Assembly (NCBI GenBank): GCA_910577585.1 | Contig: CAJTNN010000018.1 | Span: 1-59,769, forward strand | Length of the DNA stretch: 59,769 nt | Source: an uncultured Muribaculaceae bacterium | GTDB lineage: Bacteria > Bacteroidota > Bacteroidia > Bacteroidales > Muribaculaceae | Direction: 5' to 3' | Shown: positions 23,038-32,811 of the stretch, piece after piece | How the letters are laid out: each line of letters opens with the position of its first letter | Numbering within the stretch: the stretch's first letter is position 1 | Translations under genes and position numbers: made by a program | The notes under the pieces: generated by a model | What the model was told of the DNA's origin: nothing | What the model saw: only the letters and a program-made list of their open reading frames with translations | Database searches by the model: none

Positions 23038-25011
23038 CTATCTCCTAATAAGCATCATCAGGATATTCACGTCAGCCGGACTGACGCCCGGTATGCGCGA
23101 GGCAGCGCCAAGTGTAGCCGGGCGGATGCGCTCGAGTTTCTGACGCGATTCTGTACTCAACGCCATTATCGACGCATAAGCTATATCGTGCGGAATCTTC
23201 ACATCCTCGAGACGTTGGGATTTCTCTGCCAACTCTCGTTCGCGGCGAATATACCCCTCATACTTCACGAGAATCTCCACAGCCTCCACCACCTCATCCC
23301 GAAGGTCGGCATCGATTGCACCGATACGCTTCTTGAGCGCGGGGAAACCCTCGGCGAGAAGAAGCATATCAAGTTGCGGACGCTTCAGCAGCTCTACCAT
23401 ACGGGTGCCTGCCGTGAGCGGCGTCGTGCCTACACTCTCAAGAAATGAATTGGTGGCAGAATCGGCCGACACCTTGCGGTGCTCAATCCACTCCATCAGC
23501 GAATCGCGCAACTGCTGCTTGCGTTGCATCGTGGCGTAGCGATGCTCGTCAGCCAGTCCTATACGGTAGCCTATCGGAGTGAGGCGCATGTCGGCATCAT
23601 CCTGACGCAGAAGTATGCGATATTCGGCTCGCGAGGTAAACATGCGGTACGGCTCATCGACACCCTTGGTCACCAGGTCATCGATCAACACTCCGATATA
23701 CGCACTATCGCGCCCCAGCACCAGCGGATCCTCACCTTTCAGAGCCAACGCCGCATTGATGCCGGCCATCAGTCCCTGGGCGGCCGCCTCCTCATAACCG
23801 GTGGTGCCATTGACCTGTCCGGCGAAATAGAGACCCTCCACGAGCTTTGTCTGCAGATCATGCGTCAGCTGCGTAGGCGGGAAATAATCATACTCTATCG
23901 CATAGCCCGGACGATAGAAATGCACATTGCGCAGGGCCGGAATCTTCGACAGCGCCTCAAACTGCACAGCCCACGGCAGCGAGCTCGAAAAACCGTTGAT
24001 GTAATACTCATCAGTATCCACGCCCTCAGGTTCGAGAAAGAGTTGATGGCTATCCTTGTCGGCAAAGGTCACAATCTTTGTCTCTATCGACGGACAATAG
24101 CGCGGACCGATGCTCTGTATATCCCCGTTGTAGAGCGGCGAATCGGCAAGATTCTCGTGCAGGATGGCATGCACCTCAGCCGAAGTGTGGGTGATATGGC
24201 AACCCCTCACCGGGAGCTCACGCTTCACTTCAGGCAGAAACGAAAACTTATGCATGTCGCGCGACTCGGGCTCCATAGCCATCGGCGAAGCAGCGTCGGC
24301 CGTAGCCGGAAGCGGGTCGTCGCCATGCTGCGCCTCACAGAGAGCGAAATCTATCGACTTGCCGGAGATACGCGCCGGAGTGCCTGTCTTCATACGCCCC
24401 GACTCAAAGCCGAGCGACTCGAGTTGTGAGGTCAATCCCTCTGAAGAGGGCTCGGATATACGACCACCCTTCACCTTTGTCGGACCGAAATGCATCAGTC
24501 CGCCGAGGAATGTGCCAGCCGTAAGAATCACCTTCGGTGCATGAAACTCCATTCCCAATGCCGTGCGCACACCCTTCACCTCATACTTGAAACCCGAAGC
24601 CGCAGCCGCATCAGTGCCGATGGAATCGACCACAAGCTCCGTCACCATATCCTGAAACAGCTCAAGATTCGGAATCGAATCGAGTATGCGGCGCCACTCA
24701 TCGCTGAAGCGGGTGCGGTCAGACTGCACCCGCGGCGACCACACAGCAGGACCCTTCGAGCGATTGAGCATTCTGAACTGAATAGCGGTGCGGTCGGCCA
24801 CAATACCCATGCTGCCTCCGAGTGCGTCAATCTCGCGCACAATCTGACCCTTCGCGATTCCGCCCACAGCCGGATTACACGACATCTGCGCCACGCGATT
24901 AAGGTCGGGCGTGACGAGCAATGTCCGCGCCCCCATACGCGCAGCAGCCGCAGCCGCCTCGCATCCGGCATGACCCGCTCCGACCACTATCACATCGAAA
25001 TCAAAATTCAT
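23038..25011 (-). CDS. mnmG: tRNA U34 carboxymethylaminomethyl modification enzyme MnmG
   Basis: MnmG (GidA), with MnmE, modifies the wobble uridine of several tRNAs. The 657-aa protein has the FAD-binding GAGHAGCEAA (11-20), the family motif SCNPAVGGIAKGQIVREIDALGG, and GTFLGGLMHFG. A C-terminal helical domain follows (KIPHDIAYASI, GVSPADVNILMMLI). It overlaps ybeY by 4 bases (ATGA), so the two are translationally coupled. mnmG lies near oriC in many bacteria, which agrees with the parS sites. mnmE is not in the window. Confidence 0.98.
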   Translation of the reverse strand: MNFDFDVIVVGAGHAGCEAAAAAARMGARTLLVTPDLNRVAQMSCNPAVGGIAKGQIVREIDALGGSMGIVADRTAIQFRMLNRSKGPAVWSPRVQSDRTRFSDEWRRILDSIPNLELFQDMVTELVVDSIGTDAAAASGFKYEVKGVRTALGMEFHAPKVILTAGTFLGGLMHFGPTKVKGGRISEPSSEGLTSQLESLGFESGRMKTGTPARISGKSIDFALCEAQHGDDPLPATADAASPMAMEPESRDMHKFSFLPEVKRELPVRGCHITHTSAEVHAILHENLADSPLYNGDIQSIGPRYCPSIETKIVTFADKDSHQLFLEPEGVDTDEYYINGFSSSLPWAVQFEALSKIPALRNVHFYRPGYAIEYDYFPPTQLTHDLQTKLVEGLYFAGQVNGTTGYEEAAAQGLMAGINAALALKGEDPLVLGRDSAYIGVLIDDLVTKGVDEPYRMFTSRAEYRILLRQDDADMRLTPIGYRIGLADEHRYATMQRKQQLRDSLMEWIEHRKVSADSATNSFLESVGTTPLTAGTRMVELLKRPQLDMLLLAEGFPALKKRIGAIDADLRDEVVEAVEILVKYEGYIRRERELAEKSQRLEDVKIPHDIAYASIMALSTESRQKLERIRPATLGAASRIPGVSPADVNILMMLIRR

Positions 25012-25439
25012 AGCGCCGACTTCAATTCATCATACAGATCAAGAGCGCGGTTCTCAGCCGCCTCCATCTTCTCACGCTCACCCGGAGCCTTATCCTTCTC
25101 TCCGCAGAGATGCAGCAGACCATGCACTATCACCCTGAGCAGCTCACGCCCGTAGGCCACGCCCAACCCCTCGGCATTCGAAGCCACAGTGTCGAGCGAG
25201 ATCAATACATCGCCACCAACCTTGCGGCCGAGAGAGTAGTCAAACGTGATGACATCGGTGTAATAATCATGTTGCAGAAACTGACGATTCGTCTCCAGTA
25301 TCACATCGTCAGAACAGAAGCGATAGCAGAGGTTACCTACTATCTTCTCATATGAGGCCGCCACTGCATTAAGCCAGCGGCACACCAACTTCTCATCAAT
25401 ATCCGGCATCTCCACCGAATCAGTCTGAAAGTCTATCAT
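25008..25439 (-). CDS. ybeY: Endoribonuclease YbeY
   Basis: YbeY is a metal-dependent RNase acting in 16S rRNA 3'-end maturation. The 143-aa protein has DVITFDY and the metal-binding loop HGLLHLCGEKD. His106 and His110 are present, while the third canonical His position is Asp116; the same variant occurs, as far as I recall, in other Bacteroidetes YbeY. It is the first gene of a ybeY-mnmG unit. A TACTTTTG box on the minus strand at 25516-25523 could be its -7 element, though no good -33 box is seen. Confidence 0.93.
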   Translation of the reverse strand: MIDFQTDSVEMPDIDEKLVCRWLNAVAASYEKIVGNLCYRFCSDDVILETNRQFLQHDYYTDVITFDYSLGRKVGGDVLISLDTVASNAEGLGVAYGRELLRVIVHGLLHLCGEKDKAPGEREKMEAAENRALDLYDELKSAL

Positions 25440-26299
25440 GAAATATGCGGTTATATTTACACATCATCGGACATCTCTCAAAATCCATCAAATCTCGAGA
25501 GACAATTAGAATCTACAAAAGTAATAAAAAAAAGTAACAAAAAGGGAATGACAAAAAAATCAAATCTGCGCAGCTCCACGCACCTCACTACCCATTACCC
25601 ACTCACCTCACTACTCCCTACTCACTGCTCACTGCTCACTACTCACTGCCCCCCTACACATGTCATCCACTTCGCAACTTCTCCGGCAGAGCCGACTACC
25701 AGCCTGCGGAACTCACGCGCGTAATTTACCACAAAAATCCGACAAACAGCCATCCATTCCGCTCAAAAATAGATGCGAAATCCCAAATATAATATATATT
25801 ATCCTTGTTAATCTACATCCAAATTATTCTGCAATTTTAGACCATTCTGTTAATTTCAGACATATTAATCTAAATATCAATATATTACACCCAAATACAC
25901 CTCAATTTAAGGCGCTGAGAATCGGCCAAACAGATATTTCCGGCCACATACTCGGCAAATTTCGGAATCTCCCACACAAAATTTCGAATATAGACATAAT
26001 TCAGCTCGGCAAAGCAAGAGGAATGCCGGATTTCGGCCCGCATCGGAGGCACACATGTTAATTTTGCGCGCGAATAAAAAATATTTTCAAAATACCTATA
26101 CCTTTATTCGTATTACCTCAACATTTTTCACTAACTTTACACTTTGAAGCTGACCACAGGCTCTGGCTACAAAAATACCATGCGGCGCCACCATCGGAGC
26201 CGCCATGCAGCCGGGCGCTCCATCCTCAGACGAAGATGGGAAATCGCACCCGCTGGTCCCCCACCCTATCAGAGGTCAGACGATTGAAATTTTTTCATC
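25440..26299. other. Long AT-rich gap upstream of the dcw cluster
   Basis: This 860-base region separates divergent ybeY and rsmH. It contains a poly-A/T-rich ybeY leader, a heptamer-like repeat tract (25583-25650) and a low-GC stretch (about 25770-26140). The rsmH leader has small stem-loops. Possible -7 boxes for rsmH are TAATTTTG (26059-26066) and TACACTTTG (26138-26146), both without a clear -33 partner. The 133-codon open frame at 25660-26061 does not look like a protein. No mraZ is seen. Confidence 0.7.
25583..25650. repeat. Heptamer-like tandem repeat tract
   Basis: Four adjacent heptamers, CACTGCT, CACTGCT, CACTACT, CACTGCC (25623-25650), follow a more degenerate tract of CACTACC/CACTCAC-like units starting near 25583. 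Confidence 0.65.
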
Positions 26300-27238
26300 A
26301 TGGCAGACACCACACACGATATACCCTCCCAGGGCGAGATGCCCTACCACACCCCGGCACTGTTGCATGAGTGCATCGAGGCGCTCGACATAAAGCCGGG
26401 CGGAATATACGTCGACGCCACATTCGGTGGCGGCGGCCACTCGCGCGCCATACTCGCATCGCTCGACAGCGAGGGGCGCCTCTTCGGATTCGACCAGGAC
26501 TCGGATGCCATGGCCAATGCGCTCCCCGACGAGCGATTCACATTCGTGAGGTCGAACTTCAGATACATGCCCAACTTCATGCGCTATCACGGCATTGAGA
26601 AAGTTGATGGCATACTGGCCGACCTCGGTGTGTCGTTCCATCACTTCGACGACGCAGCCCGCGGCTTCAGCTTCCGCGCCGATGCTCCGCTCGACATGCG
26701 CATGAACCCTGACGCCATCACCACAGCGGCTGACGTGGTCAACGATGCCGACGAAGAGACCCTGCGCTCAATCTTCCGCACCGGCACCGACCTGCGCGAC
26801 ACCAACCGCATCGTGCGCGCCATCCTGACCGCGCGCAAAGAGCGCCGCATCGACACCACCTCGCAACTCGTGGAGGTAGTCAGCAAATGCCTCAACCCCA
26901 AAAGTGTCAAGCAGGACCTCGCCCAGATATTCCAGGCCTTCCGCATCTACGTCAATCATGAACTCGACGCACTTGTGGAATTTCTGCACAATGCCCAGAA
27001 GATACTCAAACCCGGCGGCCGACTGGCGGTCATCACCTATCACTCGCTTGAGGACCGCCTCGTGAAGGCGTTGCTCAAGACCGGAAATACCGAGGGTCAG
27101 CTCGAGAAGGACTTCTTCGGGAATGTCAGCACCCCATGGCGCCTGATAACCCGCACCCCGATCACCCCCTCAGCAGAAGAGATTGAACGCAACCCCCGCT
27201 CACGCAGCGCCAAGCTGAGAGTAGCCGAACTTAAATAA
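26300..27238 (+). CDS. rsmH: 16S rRNA (cytosine-1402-N4)-methyltransferase
   Basis: RsmH (MraW) methylates C1402 of 16S rRNA. The 312-aa protein has the SAM-binding VDATFGGGGHSRAIL (38-52), the catalytic-region ADLGVSFHHFDDAARGFSFRADAPLDMRMN, and the C-terminal VITYHSLEDRLVK. It is the first gene of the division and cell-wall cluster here; usually mraZ comes before it. ftsL starts 14 bases later. Confidence 0.97.
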   Translation: MADTTHDIPSQGEMPYHTPALLHECIEALDIKPGGIYVDATFGGGGHSRAILASLDSEGRLFGFDQDSDAMANALPDERFTFVRSNFRYMPNFMRYHGIEKVDGILADLGVSFHHFDDAARGFSFRADAPLDMRMNPDAITTAADVVNDADEETLRSIFRTGTDLRDTNRIVRAILTARKERRIDTTSQLVEVVSKCLNPKSVKQDLAQIFQAFRIYVNHELDALVEFLHNAQKILKPGGRLAVITYHSLEDRLVKALLKTGNTEGQLEKDFFGNVSTPWRLITRTPITPSAEEIERNPRSRSAKLRVAELK

Positions 27239-27252
27239 ATCCGCCCAAGAGA

Positions 27253-27708
27253 ATGACTACCGCTACCCAGCCTATGACCGACACAACCGGCGCCGCGCTC
27301 CGCGAGCCAGCCCAGTCTGCCACGCGCAAGGCCCCTAAAAAGGGGACTGCCCCACGCAGTGCGAAGAAGAAGAACTCCAAGTCGGTCCACTCGAAATGGA
27401 TCAGCGACCTGCGCTATGGCCAATCGCTATCGATTGAATTCTTCTCGCAGAATGCGTGGCTGCTGATAATTCTGCTCGTGGCGGTGCTGTCGCTAATCGG
27501 CCTGCGCTACAAGACCAAGACCAAGATGGCTGAAATCAAATCGCTCACCCATCAGCTTGAACTCGCCGAGTCAGCCAAACTCCAGGAGAAGGCCGCCTAC
27601 ATGTCGCTCGTCAGAGAGACTGAGATGCGGCGCCTTGTCAACGAGAAGCACCTCGGCCTCGTCTTTCAGGAGCAACCACCATTCGAGGTGGAGGCTGTCA
27701 AGGAGTAA
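27253..27708 (+). CDS. ftsL: FtsL-like division protein
   Basis: This 151-aa bitopic membrane protein has a basic cytoplasmic N-terminus (KAPKKGTAPRSAKKKNSKS) and one transmembrane segment at about 68-87 (NAWLLIILLVAVLSLIGL). A periplasmic helical region follows (MAEIKSLTHQLELAESAKLQEK), likely coiled coil. FtsL recruits and activates FtsW/FtsI together with FtsB and FtsQ. Sequence conservation is low in this family, so the call rests mainly on topology and position between rsmH and ftsI. Confidence 0.88.
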   Translation: MTTATQPMTDTTGAALREPAQSATRKAPKKGTAPRSAKKKNSKSVHSKWISDLRYGQSLSIEFFSQNAWLLIILLVAVLSLIGLRYKTKTKMAEIKSLTHQLELAESAKLQEKAAYMSLVRETEMRRLVNEKHLGLVFQEQPPFEVEAVKE

Positions 27709-27743
27709 CACCCCCACCATCTACCCTACCAGACAACTACCCG

Positions 27744-29879
27744 ATGGCATCTTCTAACAAAAACAATAAATCCACCATACTCTTCCGCTACGGCCTGATC
27801 ACATTCGGCTTCCTGCTCTTCGCAGCCATTGTGGTCACCCGGCTTGTGAAGACCACGATGTTTGAGGCCGCCGACTGGAACGAACGTGCCCGTCGCGACT
27901 TCTCACGCATCGACACCATCAAGCCCGAACGCGGCGACATACTGGCCAACAACGGGAATATCCTGGCCTGCAACCTCAAGGTGTATGACGTCAAAGTCGA
28001 TCTCCGCCACAACAAAGTGCAACGCCGCAAACTCAACTGGGCATCCATCGACTCGCTGGCCGACTCGCTCGACCGCTACTATCCGCGACGCAAAAACCTG
28101 CTCTCGATGCACCCCGACACAATCCGCAAATACTCATGGCATGCCCGCCTCAAGCGAGAATTCGAGAAAGAGCCCGGCAAGCGCACCCGCGCCCTGAGAT
28201 TCATCAAAGGGGGCACAATGCAGGACTTCGAACGCATCAAGTCATTCCCATATCTGCGCGACTTCAAGGGCAAGGGATTCCGCAACCCTGTGTATGTGGA
28301 GGAACGCAATGTCCGCATCTACCCCTACGGCCGGATGGCCTACCGAAGCATCGGGCGTGTCAATGAGAATGAGCGTGGCGAATTCCACGGCTACTCGGGC
28401 CTCGAAAAGGACCTCGACACCCTGCTCTACGGAAAGGAGGGATATGCCAAGAAGGTCACTCTCACATCGGGGGTCAGCAACTGGATCACGCAGCCCACAC
28501 GCCGCGGATACAACGTGCAGACCACAATCGACATCGACCTCCAGGATATGCTCGAGGAGCAACTGCTGCAGATATGCCGCGATGCCCGCGCCGAATGGGG
28601 CACAGCCATACTCATGGAGGTGGCCACAGGCGAAATCAAGGCCATAGCCAACATCGAAAACATCAACGGCGAATATGGCGAGGCACTTAACCGCGCTGTG
28701 CGCGGTTTCGAGCCCGGATCGGTCATGAAGCCCATCTCGCTCATGATTGCGTTTGAAGATGGGCTGGTGAAGAGTGTCAACGATGTGGTGGACTGCTCGC
28801 CATTCCAGCGCACATCCGACCCCCACGCCCCCGGCGTCAAGTCGATGAAACAGGTCATAGAGATGTCGTCAAACACCGGCATTGCCCGCGTCATATTCCG
28901 CGGCTACGCCCAGGACCCCTCGAAGTTCTACGACCGTCTGGAGTCAATCGGATTCTTCGAGCCGATGCACTCGGGCATCGCCGCCGAAGACACTCCGCAT
29001 GTGCGCAAGCTGCTCCCACAGGACAGCCGTGGCAACAACATCACCATGACCTCGCGGCATCTCGACCTTGCCCGCCAGGCCTACGGATACAACACCACCA
29101 TCCCGCCCCTCTACACACTGGCATACTACAACGCCATCGCCAACGGCGGCAAACTCGTGCGCCCGCATCTCACCAAGCGGCTCCTTGCCGAGGGTATGGA
29201 CTCGACTCTGAAAATCGACTATATCCGCGAACAGGTCTGCTCGCCCGAAACGGCCAAAAAGGTCAAGGAGTGCCTGCGCGAACCCGTGTGGGGTGAGCAT
29301 GGCACAGCCCGCGCCGTGCGCGACGAGCGCGTGATGATTGCCGGAAAGACCGGCACCGCCTATCCGGTGCATGAGCATGGCGGCGGCTACGACACAAGCC
29401 GGCGCCGATATGCCTTTGCCGGATTCTTCCCCTACGACAACCCCAAATACTCTTGCATAGCCCTCATCCTCGCCCCAAGCGGCACGAGTGCCAACCGCAC
29501 CTCGGGCCAGGTGGTGAAGAATATGGCACTCAAGATGTACTCGCGCGGCATGCTCGACAATGCTTCGACATTCACCGAAAAGCGCCTCGAAGACCTCCCC
29601 ATTCTGGCCGCATCCCGACATGGCAACGCCGCCGCAGTGGGGCGCTCGCTGGGATTCGCCGGTGCCAAGACCATCAAGACCGAAGACCCTCACCACAACA
29701 TCGCCGTCAGGGCCATGCCGAATGTGATGGGATTCGATGCGCCGACAGCCGTCAAGATTCTTGAGGAGCAGGGGGTCAACGTGCGCCTGCAAGGCTCCGG
29801 ACGTGTGGTCAGCCAGTCGCTGCCCCCGGGCTCCGAACTGCGCAAAGGGGCAGTGGTGACACTCTCGCTGAAGGTCTGA
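27744..29879 (+). CDS. ftsI: Septal transpeptidase FtsI (PBP3) with PASTA domain
   Basis: FtsI cross-links septal peptidoglycan. The 711-aa protein has an N-terminal membrane anchor (about 13-33) and a PBP dimerisation domain. The transpeptidase motifs are Ser326-x-x-Lys329 (GSVMK), the SSN of EMSSNTG, and KTG at 535-537. A C-terminal PASTA domain (about 650-711, PNVMGFDAPTAVKILEEQG) is present, as in Bacteroidetes homologues. It follows ftsL by 35 bases. Confidence 0.97.
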   Translation: MASSNKNNKSTILFRYGLITFGFLLFAAIVVTRLVKTTMFEAADWNERARRDFSRIDTIKPERGDILANNGNILACNLKVYDVKVDLRHNKVQRRKLNWASIDSLADSLDRYYPRRKNLLSMHPDTIRKYSWHARLKREFEKEPGKRTRALRFIKGGTMQDFERIKSFPYLRDFKGKGFRNPVYVEERNVRIYPYGRMAYRSIGRVNENERGEFHGYSGLEKDLDTLLYGKEGYAKKVTLTSGVSNWITQPTRRGYNVQTTIDIDLQDMLEEQLLQICRDARAEWGTAILMEVATGEIKAIANIENINGEYGEALNRAVRGFEPGSVMKPISLMIAFEDGLVKSVNDVVDCSPFQRTSDPHAPGVKSMKQVIEMSSNTGIARVIFRGYAQDPSKFYDRLESIGFFEPMHSGIAAEDTPHVRKLLPQDSRGNNITMTSRHLDLARQAYGYNTTIPPLYTLAYYNAIANGGKLVRPHLTKRLLAEGMDSTLKIDYIREQVCSPETAKKVKECLREPVWGEHGTARAVRDERVMIAGKTGTAYPVHEHGGGYDTSRRRYAFAGFFPYDNPKYSCIALILAPSGTSANRTSGQVVKNMALKMYSRGMLDNASTFTEKRLEDLPILAASRHGNAAAVGRSLGFAGAKTIKTEDPHHNIAVRAMPNVMGFDAPTAVKILEEQGVNVRLQGSGRVVSQSLPPGSELRKGAVVTLSLKV

Positions 29880-29988
29880 GATTCATGACTCCGGCGTTCG
29901 GCACAGGCCTCATCACCCCATTCTCCGACAGTGATATCATACTGAATATCTGACAACTATAAAATCGCAATATAATATCATCCTACAA

Positions 29989-31449
29989 ATGATCAAACTA
30001 AATAACCTGCTCACCGCCATTGATCCGATAGAGATTATCGGCGAGACCGACAAGAATATCCTCTCACTGCAGAGCGACTCACGCAAGGTGGAGCGCGACG
30101 GCATGTTTGTGGCCGTGCGCGGCGTCACCACAGATGGTCATAAATACATCCCCGTCGTGGCATCGGCCCATGTGGGGGCTATCGTGTGTGAGGAATTCCC
30201 GGCAACTCTTGTGCAGGGCATCACCTATATCCGCGTGGCAAACTCAGCCGTGGCACTCGGCCTGCTCGCCTCGGCATGGTATGGCTTCCCATCGACGAAG
30301 CTCAAACTCGTGGGTGTGACCGGCACCAACGGCAAGACCACCACAGCCACCCTGCTCTATGAGATGGCACGCCTCGAGGGCTACAAAGCCGGACTGCTCT
30401 CTACGGTCTGCAACTATGTCCACGACCGCGCCATACCCACCACCCACACCACTCCCGACCCCATCTCGCTCAACTCCCTGCTCGCCGAGATGGTGCAGGA
30501 GGGTTGCGACTACGCCTTCATGGAGGTATCTTCGCACGCCGCCGACCAGCACCGCATAGCCGGACTTAAATTCGCCGGCGGAATATTCTCCAACCTCACC
30601 CGTGACCATCTCGACTATCACCTCACCGTAGAAAACTACATGAAGGCCAAGAAGTCATTCTTCGACATGCTACCCGCCGATGCCTTCGCCCTCGTGAATG
30701 CCGACGACAAGGCAGGCGCCTACATGTTGCAGAACACCAAAGCCCGGAAATATACCTACTCGCTGCGCACCGACGCCGACTTCCGCGGGCGTATACTCGA
30801 GACGCGCCTCGACGGCACACTGATGATGCTCAACGGCCGCGAAGTGGAGGTGCAGTTCACCGGCAAGTTCAACGCCTACAACCTCACCGCCGTCTACGGC
30901 GCCGCCCTGCTCACCGGATTCAACCAAGAGGAGGTGCTGGTGAATATGTCGCGCCTCGTGCCGGTGGCTGGACGCTTCCAGACCTTCCGCTCAAAGAGCG
31001 GCGTGACCGCAATCGTTGACTATGCCCACACGCCCGACGCGCTGGTCAATGTGCTCGACACTATCCGCGAAATTGTGGGGGCAGCGGGCGAAATCACCAC
31101 TGTCGTAGGCTGCGGCGGCGACCGCGACCACGGCAAACGCCCAATGATGGCTCATGAGGCCGCCAAGCGTTCCGATCATCTCGTGCTCACCTCCGACAAT
31201 CCCCGCACCGAAGAGCCCGTAGCCATCATCGAGGCCATGAAAGAGGGGCTCTCGGCCACCGAACTCCGCGCCACGCTCTGCATCACCGACCGTCGCGAAG
31301 CTATCCGCGCCGCAATCCATGCGGCCCGACCCGGTTCTGTCGTGCTCGTGGCCGGAAAGGGGCATGAGACTTATCAGGAGGTCAACGGCGTGCGCCATCA
31401 CTTCGACGACCGCGAAGAGGTGAGCGCAGCGCTGGCTGAGCTCGACTGA
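29989..31449 (+). CDS. murE: UDP-MurNAc-tripeptide synthetase (meso-DAP adding)
   Basis: MurE adds the third residue to UDP-MurNAc-dipeptide in the cytoplasm. The 486-aa protein has the ATP loop GTNGKTT (112-118), the catalytic-lysine region of Mur ligases (LTRDHLDYHLTVENYMKAKKSFF), and DNPR at 403-406. DNPR is the motif associated with meso-diaminopimelate rather than lysine. A 109-base gap separates it from ftsI. Confidence 0.97.
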   Translation: MIKLNNLLTAIDPIEIIGETDKNILSLQSDSRKVERDGMFVAVRGVTTDGHKYIPVVASAHVGAIVCEEFPATLVQGITYIRVANSAVALGLLASAWYGFPSTKLKLVGVTGTNGKTTTATLLYEMARLEGYKAGLLSTVCNYVHDRAIPTTHTTPDPISLNSLLAEMVQEGCDYAFMEVSSHAADQHRIAGLKFAGGIFSNLTRDHLDYHLTVENYMKAKKSFFDMLPADAFALVNADDKAGAYMLQNTKARKYTYSLRTDADFRGRILETRLDGTLMMLNGREVEVQFTGKFNAYNLTAVYGAALLTGFNQEEVLVNMSRLVPVAGRFQTFRSKSGVTAIVDYAHTPDALVNVLDTIREIVGAAGEITTVVGCGGDRDHGKRPMMAHEAAKRSDHLVLTSDNPRTEEPVAIIEAMKEGLSATELRATLCITDRREAIRAAIHAARPGSVVLVAGKGHETYQEVNGVRHHFDDREEVSAALAELD

Positions 31450-31529
31450 CCCTCACCGGCAGTCTCCCACGATACTCATAACCATCTGAAAAATAACAGA
31501 AATAAGATTGAAATAAGACTGAAATAAGA

Positions 31530-32801
31530 ATGTTCTATTCGATTGTTCAGAAATGCCTCGAATCCTCCGACTTCCCGGGAATACACCTGATGGACTACAT
31601 CTCGTTCCGGGCAGTCGTGTCGTTTGCCCTGGCAATGCTTCTGGCCCTGATTTTTGGCCAGAGAGTGATACGCCGACTGCAGCGGATGCAGATCGGCGAG
31701 GAGATCCGCGACCTCGGCCTGGCCGGACAGATGGAGAAACGCGGCACCCCCACCATGGGCGGAATCATCATCATCCTCGCCATACTCGTGCCATGCCTGC
31801 TGGTGGGCAACCTCTCTAACATCTACATGATTCTCATGCTCGTGGCAACCGTGTGGATGGGCACTATCGGCTTTCTCGACGACTACCGCAAAATCAAGTT
31901 CCACAACAAAGATGGCCTGAAAGGGAAGTATAAAGTGACCGGACAGGTGGGACTCGGGCTCCTCGTGGGTGTCACAATGTGGGTCTCGCCACAGATTGTC
32001 ATGAGCGAGAACACCGAGGTGATGAACCTTGAGAAACATCAGACCGAGGTCGTGCACTCTCCCGTCATGGAGAAGACACCGCAGACCACCATCCCCTTCG
32101 TAAAGAACCACAATTTCAACTATGAATGGCTCACCGACTGGATGCCCGACAAAGAGGCCGCCAAGACACTCGGATGGATCGCTTTCGTGCTGATTGTGAT
32201 ATTTGTGGTCACCGCCGTCAGCAATGGCGCCAATCTCACCGACGGACTCGACGGACTCTGCGCCGGCACCTCGGCCATCATTGCCGTGGCGTTGCTCATC
32301 ATGGCTTATCTGGGGGGCAACGTCATATATTCGGGGTATCTGAATATCATGTATATTCCGGGCAGTGAGGAACTTGTGGTCTATGCCGCCGCATTTATCG
32401 GCGCCCTGGCCGGATTCCTGTGGTATAACGCCCCTCCGGCACAGGTCTTCATGGGCGACACGGGCTCACTGATGCTCGGTGGCGTAATCGCTGTCTTCGC
32501 CATCCTGATACGCAAGGAGCTCCTTATCCCGCTGCTCTGCCTCATATTCTTCATCGAGGACCTCTCGGTGATTCTGCAGGTGGCATACTTCAAGCGCACC
32601 AAAAAGAAATATGGCGAAGGGCGCCGCATATTCAAGATGACGCCGCTGCACCACCACTTCCAGAAGGAGGCTCCGGCCGGCTCGCATGTGCTGCTCAAAT
32701 TTCCGCGCATTCCGATTCCGGAGTCGCGAATCGTAATCAGGTTCTGGATTGTGGGGATACTGCTGGCAGTGCTCACCTTCATCACTCTAAAAATCAGATA
32801 A
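31530..32801 (+). CDS. mraY: Phospho-MurNAc-pentapeptide transferase
   Basis: MraY forms lipid I from UDP-MurNAc-pentapeptide and undecaprenyl phosphate. The 423-aa polytopic membrane protein has the aspartate-rich FLDDYRK, NLTDGLDGL and VFMGDTGSLMLGG signatures, and a final MTPLHHHFQ loop. Its long periplasmic insert (about 150-210) is usual for Bacteroidetes. Ten or so membrane segments are visible. murD starts 10 bases downstream. Confidence 0.97.
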   Translation: MFYSIVQKCLESSDFPGIHLMDYISFRAVVSFALAMLLALIFGQRVIRRLQRMQIGEEIRDLGLAGQMEKRGTPTMGGIIIILAILVPCLLVGNLSNIYMILMLVATVWMGTIGFLDDYRKIKFHNKDGLKGKYKVTGQVGLGLLVGVTMWVSPQIVMSENTEVMNLEKHQTEVVHSPVMEKTPQTTIPFVKNHNFNYEWLTDWMPDKEAAKTLGWIAFVLIVIFVVTAVSNGANLTDGLDGLCAGTSAIIAVALLIMAYLGGNVIYSGYLNIMYIPGSEELVVYAAAFIGALAGFLWYNAPPAQVFMGDTGSLMLGGVIAVFAILIRKELLIPLLCLIFFIEDLSVILQVAYFKRTKKKYGEGRRIFKMTPLHHHFQKEAPAGSHVLLKFPRIPIPESRIVIRFWIVGILLAVLTFITLKIR

Positions 32802-32811
32802 TGTCAACGTT

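Noticed and set aside
25660..26061. 133-codon open frame in the gap before rsmH, considered as a possible mraZ remnant
   Set aside because: The translation has no MraZ motifs and no plausible fold; the region is AT-rich spacer.
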